Shown here one piece after another: positions 1 through 5,311 of a stretch of 8,883 nt of DNA (position 1 is its first letter; the number at the start of each line of letters is the position of its first letter). The stretch spans positions 1 through 8,883 of the forward strand of contig CALFYG010000183.1 of the NCBI GenBank assembly GCA_937952095.1, written 5' to 3'. The position numbers were made by a program, and so were the translations under genes. The notes beneath the pieces were generated by a model. It saw nothing but the letters and a program-made list of their open reading frames with translations, did no database searches and was not told the origin of the DNA. The stretch comes from an uncultured Micrococcales bacterium (GTDB taxonomy: Bacteria; Actinomycetota; Actinomycetes; S36-B12; UBA10799).

Positions 1-937
1 TCCCGCTCTCCGGGACCGGAATCACGATGTCGGCATCCACCGGCGCCTCGATCGCGAGCTTTCGGCCGATCGCCGCCCGCACCCCATGGATGCTGCGGCC
101 ATTGATCACGGAGTCCGGCCGGGCCAGGTAGACGTACTCGAACAGGCAGCCCTTCGGGCTTGGCTTGGCGAACATCGACGAGCGCACCCCGTTCTCGTCG
201 ATCGCCACGAACTCACCAGGCTCGATGTCGCGCACGAAAGAGGCTCCCACGATGTCGAGGGCCGCGGTCTCGCTGGCGACGACCCATCCTCGTTCCAGCC
301 GCCCGAGGCTCAGCGGCCGGATCCCCTGCGGATCGCGCGCGGCGTACAGAGTGTGGTCGTCGAGGAATACCAGGGAGAAGGCGCCTCGCAGCGCCGGCAG
401 TTCGGCCATCGCCGCCTGCTCGATGGTCTTGCCGGGGTGTGCGGCGAACAATGCCGCGATCAAGTCGGTGTCGGAAGTGGCCATCACCGCGTTGTCGAGC
501 GGCAGTTCACCGGTGTCGAGGGTGGCGAGGCGCTCGGCGAGTTCATGGGTGTTCGTCAGGTTGCCGTTGTGGCCGAGCGCGAGATGGCCGGTCGCGGTGG
601 TGCGGAACGTCGGCTGGGCGTTCTCCCACACACTGGAGCCGGTCGTCGAGTAGCGGGCGTGCCCGATGGCGATGTGGCCGTGGAGGGAGTCGAGCATGGT
701 GTCGGAGAAGACCTGCGAGACCAGGCCCATGTCCTTGTAGACGAGCACCTGGCTGCCGTCGCTCGTGGCGATGCCCGCGGACTCCTGGCCGCGGTGCTGC
801 AGAGCGTAGAGGCCGTAGTAGGTCAGTTTTGCGACCTCTTCACCGGGTGCCCACACCCCGAAGACCCCGCAGGCGTCCTGCGGGCCCTTCTCGCCGGGTA
901 GGAGTTCGTGGTTCAATCGCCCATCGCCGCGCGCCAC
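1..937 (-). CDS. purF: Amidophosphoribosyltransferase PurF, C-terminus cut by window edge
   Basis: PurF catalyses the committed step of de novo purine synthesis: PRPP plus glutamine gives 5-phosphoribosylamine, in the cytoplasm. The minus strand is open from a GTG at 937 to the window edge, giving 312 of roughly 500 residues. The start reads (M)ARGDGRLNHELLPGEKGPQ and then DACGVFGVW. The N-terminal nucleophile would be Cys23, after a 22-residue propeptide as in Ntn-type class II glutamine amidotransferases. Other visible motifs are YGLYALQHRGQESAGI, RYSTTG, GHNGNL and ARDPQGIRPL, with the start of the transferase domain at DADIVIPVPESG (301-312). The PRPP-binding loop lies outside the window. 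GTG937 was chosen because the N-terminus from there matches the Streptomyces type as I remember it; an in-frame GTG at 955 is possible, and no strong ribosome binding site is seen for either. It is divergent from the propeller gene at 1192. Identification is near certain; the start is fairly sure. Confidence 0.97.
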   Translation of the reverse strand, partial: MARGDGRLNHELLPGEKGPQDACGVFGVWAPGEEVAKLTYYGLYALQHRGQESAGIATSDGSQVLVYKDMGLVSQVFSDTMLDSLHGHIAIGHARYSTTGSSVWENAQPTFRTTATGHLALGHNGNLTNTHELAERLATLDTGELPLDNAVMATSDTDLIAALFAAHPGKTIEQAAMAELPALRGAFSLVFLDDHTLYAARDPQGIRPLSLGRLERGWVVASETAALDIVGASFVRDIEPGEFVAIDENGVRSSMFAKPSPKGCLFEYVYLARPDSVINGRSIHGVRAAIGRKLAIEAPVDADIVIPVPESG

Positions 938-1059
938 CCGTTCAGTGTGGCACACGAACCGGGCCCCGATGAGCGGTGCACCGAACTGGTTGGGACTTCC
1001 CCGACAAAGGCCATCAACGACCAGTAACACCCGGTACGGGGCCGAATCCACGGCGTGTC

Positions 1060-1108
1060 GCGTACCGAAATGGTTGGGGATGTGGGCCTCTCAACCATTT
1101 CGGTACGC
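1060..1108. repeat. Perfect 17-bp inverted repeat with 15-nt loop (REP-like palindrome)
   Basis: The left arm GCGTACCGAAATGGTTG (1060-1076) is the exact reverse complement of the right arm CAACCATTTCGGTACGC (1092-1108). The loop is 1077-1091, and the stem could be extended inward by G-U, G-C and G-U pairs if transcribed. No T-tract follows on either strand, and the element lies between two gene starts, so a simple intrinsic terminator is unlikely. It sits 123 bp upstream of the purF start and 84 bp upstream of the propeller gene start. It could be a dispersed extragenic palindrome, a regulator site or a leader hairpin. The sequence alone does not decide between these. Confidence 0.9.
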
Positions 1109-1180
1109 AGCCGGAGCACCCCTGGACCCGAACGGATGATCCCGCGGGCACGACCCACCGACTATGGTGACGCTTCTGCA

Positions 1181-1186
1181 GAGGAG
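1181..1186 (+). promoter_or_regulatory. Ribosome binding site of the propeller gene
   Basis: GAGGAG lies 5 nt before the ATG at 1192. This is a strong Shine-Dalgarno match at good spacing, and it fixes the start so that the protein begins directly with its signal peptide. Confidence 0.8.
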
Positions 1187-1191
1187 ACTCC

Positions 1192-2721
1192 ATGCCGCTG
1201 ATCCGATACCTCGTCGCACTCATGTCATCAGTCCTGCTCGCCGGCGGACTGGCGGTACCGGCGCAGGCCGCCCCGCCGCCGGGAGTGATCACCGAGGTGC
1301 CACTGGTCTCCGGCGACTTGCAGGGGATCGCGATCGACGAGGACGGGAACGCCTGGACCGTGAAGCTGTCGACGGGCAAGGTCGTGCGTATCACCCCAGT
1401 TGGAGAAGTAGCTGAGTTCTCCCCGCCGACGGCGAACAGCGGACCACGTGACATCACCATCGGTCCCGACGGGAACCTGTGGTTCACCCAAGGCAACGTC
1501 AACCAGATCGGGCGGATCACGCCCGCCGGCGAGATCACCGAGTTCCCCCTCAGTACCGGCGGGAGCCCGAACTTCATCACAGCCGGCGCCGACGGCAACC
1601 TCTGGTACCTGGCCGCCAACAACAACAACGTGAATCGTCTGTCGACCGCGGGGCAGGTCACCGGGTCCTTCCCGATCTCGAACGGCGCACAACAGGGGAT
1701 CGCGTTGGGGCCGGACGGCAACGTGTGGTTCACAGGGTTCTCCAACAACACGATCGGACGGGTCACTCCGAACGGGGTGGTCACGGACTTCCCGATCCCC
1801 ACCCCCTCCAGCAACCCCCGCGGCATCGGCGCGGGCCCGGACGGCAACGTGTGGTTCACACAGACCTCAACGAACAGAATCGGCCGGATCACCCCGAGCG
1901 GCGCGATCACCGAATTCCTCATCCCCACGGCCAACAGCAGCCCGAACGACATCACCGCCGGTCCGGACGGGAATCTGTGGTTCACCGAGAGCGTGGGGAA
2001 CAAGATCGGACGGATCACACCCGACGGCACCTTCACCGAGTACCCCCTCCCCACCGCCAACAGCAGCCCCCGCCAGATCACGTCCGACCGCGACGGATCG
2101 TTGCGGTTCGTGGAGAACTTCGGAGCTCGGATCGGCAAGATCACCTCCGGGGTGTCGCCAACTGACCGGAGGCCGGCCCTGAACGGTACAGGTCAGGCCG
2201 GACTGCCACTGGTGTGTGGCGCGGACGTCTGGGGAGCCACGTCGACCGTGACCATCGGTTGGCAGCGCAACGGGCAAGCGATCCCCGGACAGAGCGGCGT
2301 CACCTACACCCCGACGGCAGCCGAGATCGGTACCGCGATCACCTGCACCAGCACCGGGCGACTGCCGGGAGTAGTGACGCCCCTTCGCGCCACCAGCAAC
2401 CCCATCACGGTGGTCGCGCAACTGTCCGGACCGGTCGGACCGCGAGGGATCGACGGGAAGTTGTCGGCGGTCTTCGCACCCGGCACTGCGAGGGTGAAGG
2501 CCGGCAAGACCCTCAAGGTGCGATTCGGCATGACCAACGCCGCGGCACTCACCGCGCAACTCAAGGGCAAGAAGACGCTCACCAAGTCCGTTCAGGCGAA
2601 GGCTGGGACCAACACGCTGAAGATGAAGGTGCCGAAATCGCTGAAAGCCGGGAAGTACTCCCTGCGGCTGCTTTCCGGAGGAGCCAGCCTGACCAGCACC
2701 AGGGTCAAGGTCACCCGATAG
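1192..2721 (+). CDS. Secreted Vgb-like seven-bladed beta-propeller protein with Ig-like domain and basic C-terminus
   Basis: A 509-residue exported protein of unknown function. Residues 1-26 form a signal peptide (hydrophobic LVALMSSVLLAGGLAV, then AQA before the likely cut). Residues 33-320 hold seven propeller blades marked by G-P-D-G-N-L/V-W-F-T motifs at about 49, 91, 132, 173, 215, 257 and 299. Each is followed by an N-x-I-G-R-I-T-P-x-G-x-I-T-E-F strand, as in the virginiamycin B lyase family. The last blade is degenerate (DRDGSLRF). Residues 328-407 look like a bacterial Ig-like domain: a W-Q-R-N-G core, a TYTPTAAEIG strand, and Cys342 and Cys385 placed for a disulfide. Residues 413-423 (GPVGPRGIDGK) form a short collagen-like linker. 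Residues 425-509 are beta-rich with 14 Lys, 5 Arg and no Asp or Glu. There is no histidine in the whole protein, so it lacks Vgb's catalytic histidine and is unlikely to be a streptogramin lyase. There is no LPXTG motif or C-terminal membrane helix. A binding or scaffold role at the cell surface is inference. It is divergent from purF, and its stop overlaps the end of the SCP-like gene. Confidence 0.9.
   Translation: MPLIRYLVALMSSVLLAGGLAVPAQAAPPPGVITEVPLVSGDLQGIAIDEDGNAWTVKLSTGKVVRITPVGEVAEFSPPTANSGPRDITIGPDGNLWFTQGNVNQIGRITPAGEITEFPLSTGGSPNFITAGADGNLWYLAANNNNVNRLSTAGQVTGSFPISNGAQQGIALGPDGNVWFTGFSNNTIGRVTPNGVVTDFPIPTPSSNPRGIGAGPDGNVWFTQTSTNRIGRITPSGAITEFLIPTANSSPNDITAGPDGNLWFTESVGNKIGRITPDGTFTEYPLPTANSSPRQITSDRDGSLRFVENFGARIGKITSGVSPTDRRPALNGTGQAGLPLVCGADVWGATSTVTIGWQRNGQAIPGQSGVTYTPTAAEIGTAITCTSTGRLPGVVTPLRATSNPITVVAQLSGPVGPRGIDGKLSAVFAPGTARVKAGKTLKVRFGMTNAAALTAQLKGKKTLTKSVQAKAGTNTLKMKVPKSLKAGKYSLRLLSGGASLTSTRVKVTR
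1336..2148 (+). repeat. Sevenfold internal repeat of about 126 bp coding the propeller blades
   Basis: The GxDGN motifs recur at spacings of 42, 41, 41, 42, 42 and 42 residues, so the DNA repeats with a period of 123-126 bp. The copies have diverged but keep near-identical stretches. For example, CCGGACGGCAACGTGTGG and the following TTCACA occur at both 1711-1734 and 1837-1860, and a close variant lies at 1963-1986. This is ordinary blade duplication within one gene, not a separate element. Confidence 0.85.
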
Positions 2722-3001
2722 CGCCACGCAGCGGCAACCATTCCGAGAGGTCGCTGCGCTCGCCGCTGGCCTCCACCCGACCCGCCGCCACTGCGTCGGC
2801 CCACGTGAGTTCTCCGCGCACGAGCTCCAGCCACGTCTGCGCGTCACACTCCACGAGCGCCCGCGGGGTCCCGCGCCGGTGTGCTCCTCCGGGCACGGCC
2901 TGCACCGCGCCGTACGGTGGCACCCTGATCTCCACCGATCGGCCCGGAACCGCCGCGGCGAAGGCCGCCAGCGAGGCCTTGACCTCCTCGCGCGTGCTCA
3001 C
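2711..3001 (-). CDS. Small SCP-like protein (bacterial sterol-carrier-protein ortholog family)
   Basis: A 96-residue cytoplasmic protein with no signal peptide or membrane segment. It begins STREEVKASLAAFAAAVPGR, followed by VEIRVPPYGAVQ (about 23-34), HRRGTPR (41-47), a CDAQTWLELVRGELTW helix (52-67) and the ending DLSEWLPL. This pattern matches my memory of the small actinobacterial SCP-like family found next to purF. The SCP name is based on fold, no sterol or lipid ligand is established, and the cellular role is unknown. The start is the GTG at 3001, whose GTGA overlaps the TGA stop of the malic enzyme gene by 4 nt, implying translational coupling. A longer upstream start at 3034 would lie inside the malic enzyme frame and is less likely. 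Its own TGA (2713-2711) lies inside the end of the convergent propeller gene, an 11-bp overlap. Family assignment is moderately sure. Confidence 0.8.
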   Translation of the reverse strand: MSTREEVKASLAAFAAAVPGRSVEIRVPPYGAVQAVPGGAHRRGTPRALVECDAQTWLELVRGELTWADAVAAGRVEASGERSDLSEWLPLRGAIG

Positions 3002-4680
3002 ACCCCGACGATACGGCGGTACCGCGGCTTCCACATCGAATCCAGCACCGCCTGCAACGGGTTGGCGGGCTCCTCCCGGGCGACCCCCTCGTCGACGGCC
3101 TGCTGCACAACCGCCGCTGCCACGGCGGCCGACGTCGCCCGCAGGTCGGCGATCTCGGGGAGCAGTGGGGAACCGGGACCACGCATCTCGACGAGGTCGG
3201 CGACAGCCTTCGCGGCCGCATTGAGCATGCCATCAGTGACGCGGGTCGCCCGGGCCACGATCGCGCCGAGTCCGAGACCCGGGTACAGCAAGGCGTTGTT
3301 CGCCTGTCCGATGTGGTGGTTCACACCCTCATGCTTGACCGGGTCGAAGGGGCTGCCGGTCACGATCAGGGCCTGGCCGTCGGTCCAGTGCAGCAGATCC
3401 GCAGGCTCTGCCTCCGCCAGGGAGGTGGGGTTGCTCATCGGCAGGATGAACGGACGCTGCACATGGGAATGCATCTCCCGGATCACCTGTTCGGTGAACG
3501 CGCCGTGCACCGTCGAGGTCCCGACCAGGATCGTCGGGTGGATCCGGCGTACGGCCTCGAGTAACCCGATGTGGCCCTCGGAGTCGCGTTCGTAGTCGCG
3601 CACCTCCGAGGCCGGCCGTGCGTAGGGGCGGTGGTAATCGCGCAACGAATCGACCTCGTCATGGAGCAGTCCGGGGCGATCGATGAGCCAGATCCGCCGG
3701 CACGCCTCCTCTCGCGAGAAGCCCGACTCGACGATGGCGTCGCGGATCTGGTCGGCGATGCCGACGCCGGCCGTCCCCGCCCCGAACACGATCACGCGGT
3801 GGTCGGCCAAAGGCGTCTCTGTGACCTTCACGCCGGACAGGATGGCGGCGAACGCGATGGCACCGGTGCCCTGCATGTCGTCGTTGAACGTGCAGACACT
3901 GTCCCGGTAGCGGTCGAGGATCCGGCGCGCGTTCGCCTCCCCGAAGTCCTCCCAGTGCAGCAGCGCGTTGGGGAACATCTCAGTCGCAGTGGTGACATAA
4001 CGATCGATGAGGTCGTCGTACTTGGACCCGCGCAGACGGGCATGCTTCTCACCGAGGTAGCCGGGATCCGTGAGCAGGCCGGTGCGGTCCGTCCCGACGT
4101 CGATCACCACCGGGATCGCGCGCTCCGGATCAACGCCCGCAGCAGCCACGTACACACTGATCTTCCCGATCGCGATGTCGATGCCGCCCACGCCCCAGTC
4201 CCCGATGCCGAGGATCGCCTCCGAGTCGGTGGCCACGATCAGGTCGACGTCGTCCGGGCCGAGACCCAGGTTGCCGAACGCCTTCGGCACGTCCTCCGGC
4301 CAGCGGGATTGCAGGTAGACCCCGCGCGGACGGCGGAACGCGTGGCTGTACTCACGGATCGCCTCGCCCACCGTCGGGGTGTAGACGATCGGCATCAGCT
4401 CCGGCAGGTCGTCGATCAGTAGCCGGTAGAACAACGTCTCGTTGCGGTCGTGCAGTTCGCGCAGATAGACGTTCTTCGCGAGCATCCCGTGGTGTTCCGA
4501 CAGTTGTCTTCGCACCCGCGCCAACTGCTGATCGATGGTCTCCACGCGCTGTGGGAGCAGACCGACGAGGCCGAGCTCCTCGCGTTCGGAGTCGGTGAAC
4601 GCCGACTGCTTGTTCAACCTCGGGTCGGCGAGCAACGCCTGGCCGCGCAGCATGGTGGCGCGAGGTGGGAGATCCTGCAC
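2998..4680 (-). CDS. mez: NAD(P)-dependent malic enzyme, Mez type
   Basis: This enzyme oxidatively decarboxylates malate to pyruvate and CO2 and makes NADH or NADPH, linking the TCA cycle to pyruvate. The protein has 560 residues, close to mycobacterial Mez (about 550). In order it shows LNKQSAFTDSEREELGLVGLLP (22-43), IVYTPTVGEA with the catalytic Tyr100, TDSEAILGIGDWGVGG (151-166), the catalytic Lys173 in IAIGK, and metal ligands Glu244-Asp245 (WEDFG) and Asp268 (FNDDMQGTG). A Rossmann motif, FGAGTAGVGIA, lies at 299-309, followed by MSNPTS and IGQANNALLYPG. The TDxEAILGIGDWG block is shared with Mez and with bacterial malolactic enzymes. Malolactic activity cannot be excluded from sequence, but actinobacterial context favours malic enzyme. 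The start is the GTG at 4680; an ATG at 4653 is in frame but has no ribosome binding site. It lies 34 nt after the GNAT gene and overlaps the SCP-like gene by 4 nt. The cofactor preference is not determined here. Confidence 0.95.
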   Translation of the reverse strand: MQDLPPRATMLRGQALLADPRLNKQSAFTDSEREELGLVGLLPQRVETIDQQLARVRRQLSEHHGMLAKNVYLRELHDRNETLFYRLLIDDLPELMPIVYTPTVGEAIREYSHAFRRPRGVYLQSRWPEDVPKAFGNLGLGPDDVDLIVATDSEAILGIGDWGVGGIDIAIGKISVYVAAAGVDPERAIPVVIDVGTDRTGLLTDPGYLGEKHARLRGSKYDDLIDRYVTTATEMFPNALLHWEDFGEANARRILDRYRDSVCTFNDDMQGTGAIAFAAILSGVKVTETPLADHRVIVFGAGTAGVGIADQIRDAIVESGFSREEACRRIWLIDRPGLLHDEVDSLRDYHRPYARPASEVRDYERDSEGHIGLLEAVRRIHPTILVGTSTVHGAFTEQVIREMHSHVQRPFILPMSNPTSLAEAEPADLLHWTDGQALIVTGSPFDPVKHEGVNHHIGQANNALLYPGLGLGAIVARATRVTDGMLNAAAKAVADLVEMRGPGSPLLPEIADLRATSAAVAAAVVQQAVDEGVAREEPANPLQAVLDSMWKPRYRRIVGV

Positions 4681-4693
4681 CCTTCCGGTTCTA

Positions 4694-4699
4694 CTCCTC
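4694..4699 (-). promoter_or_regulatory. Candidate ribosome binding site for the malic enzyme gene
   Basis: On the minus strand GAGGAG lies 13 nt before the GTG at 4680, longer than ideal. A second purine run, GGAAGG (4681-4686), directly abuts the GTG and is too close to act alone. Together they support starting at 4680 rather than at the downstream ATG at 4653, which has no purine-rich stretch in front of it. Confidence 0.45.
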
Positions 4700-4714
4700 G
4701 GGGGTGGGTGCGCG

Positions 4715-5311
4715 CTACCGCTGAAGCGGCTGGCGCTGCTGTCCCTGCACGAAGTTGTCCTCTCGCAGCCACGCGAGGATCGCCCGCCGCCGCGCCGGCC
4801 ACTCGTGATCCAGAAGGGAGAACCAGGCAGTGTCCCGGTTGTGGCCTTTGACGATCATGTGTTGGCGGAACACCCCCTCGAACGTGAAACCGAGGCGCAC
4901 AGCGGCGGATTTGGACGCCTCGTTGAGGTCGTTGCACTTCCACTCCACACGGCGGGCGCCCAGGCCGAAGAGACGGTCGGCGAGCAGGAACACGGCCTCT
5001 GTGGAAGCAGGTGTGTGCTGCATCCGGGGCCCCCACAGGATGTTGCCGATCTCCGCCACACCATTGGGCAGATCCATCCGCATCACCGACGCCCGCCCGA
5101 CCGCCACGCCATCCATGACCGCAGCGAAGTACAGCGGGTCGCGACTGGTCAGCGCCGACGCGAACCAGTCGGGGAAGTCGTCAGGCGTCTGTGGCAGGAA
5201 GCGGAACAGGGCAGGATCGTCGATCCCGCGCAGGTCGGTCTCGTGAGCGGTGGACAACGGCTCGAGTCGCACGTACCCCCCGAACAGCGGCCGCCGCTCG
5301 ACGGGCCGCAT
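4715..5311 (-). CDS. GNAT-family N-acetyltransferase, RimJ/RimL-like
   Basis: A 198-residue cytoplasmic protein of the GNAT fold, COG1670-like. Members transfer an acetyl group from acetyl-CoA to an amine, often a protein N-terminus, small metabolite or drug; the substrate here is unknown. It shows the N-terminal strand GGYVRLEPLS (11-20), the central IGNILWGPRMQHTPASTEAVFLL (88-110) at the position of the acetyl-CoA-binding loop, the strand RRVEWKCNDLNEAS (120-133), then AAVRLGFTFEGVFRQHMIVKGHNRDTAWFSLLDHEWP. The usual Q/R-x-x-G-x-G/A loop is read here as RMQHTPAS, a variant without the middle glycine that I believe occurs in this subgroup. The ATG at 5311 shares its A with the TGA of purL (TGATG), so translation is probably coupled. 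A longer frame upstream of this ATG lies inside purL and was rejected. The gene ends 34 nt before the malic enzyme gene. Confidence 0.88.
   Translation of the reverse strand: MRPVERRPLFGGYVRLEPLSTAHETDLRGIDDPALFRFLPQTPDDFPDWFASALTSRDPLYFAAVMDGVAVGRASVMRMDLPNGVAEIGNILWGPRMQHTPASTEAVFLLADRLFGLGARRVEWKCNDLNEASKSAAVRLGFTFEGVFRQHMIVKGHNRDTAWFSLLDHEWPARRRAILAWLREDNFVQGQQRQPLQR

Larger units (their letters stand above)
938..1191. other. Divergent intergenic region between purF and the propeller gene
   Basis: This 254-bp stretch separates two divergent genes and should carry both promoters and the purF leader. The clear structure in it is the inverted repeat at 1060-1108, with an arm-like sequence at 980-994. 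A TATGGT at 1163-1168 could be a -10 box for the rightward gene, but I see no matching -35 at normal spacing. I found no convincing promoter for purF and recognised no purine operator or riboswitch. Short reading frames across it on both strands are not convincing as genes. Confidence 0.7.

Noticed and set aside
86..972. Three overlapping plus-strand frames near the left edge
   Set aside because: They are antisense to PurF, which is identified with confidence on the minus strand and runs off the window.
1060..1108. Palindrome as an intrinsic transcription terminator
   Set aside because: No T-rich run follows on either strand and it is located upstream of two gene starts, not at a gene end.
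913..1170. Small open frames on both strands in the divergent intergenic region
   Set aside because: They consist largely of the palindrome read through, with no ribosome binding site, no codon bias signal and no recognisable product.
1014..2144. 376-codon minus-strand frame with apparent protein repeats
   Set aside because: The repeats are the antisense image of the propeller blades, and part of it runs through the palindrome. The plus frame has the ribosome binding site, signal peptide and recognisable domains.
1192..2721. Streptogramin (virginiamycin B) lyase resistance gene
   Set aside because: The fold matches, but the protein has no histidine, carries a signal peptide and has extra C-terminal domains, none of which fits the resistance enzyme.
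4651..4653. ATG as start of the malic enzyme
   Set aside because: It would lose only nine residues, but it has no ribosome binding site. The GTG at 4680 gives an N-terminal length nearer the mycobacterial homologue.
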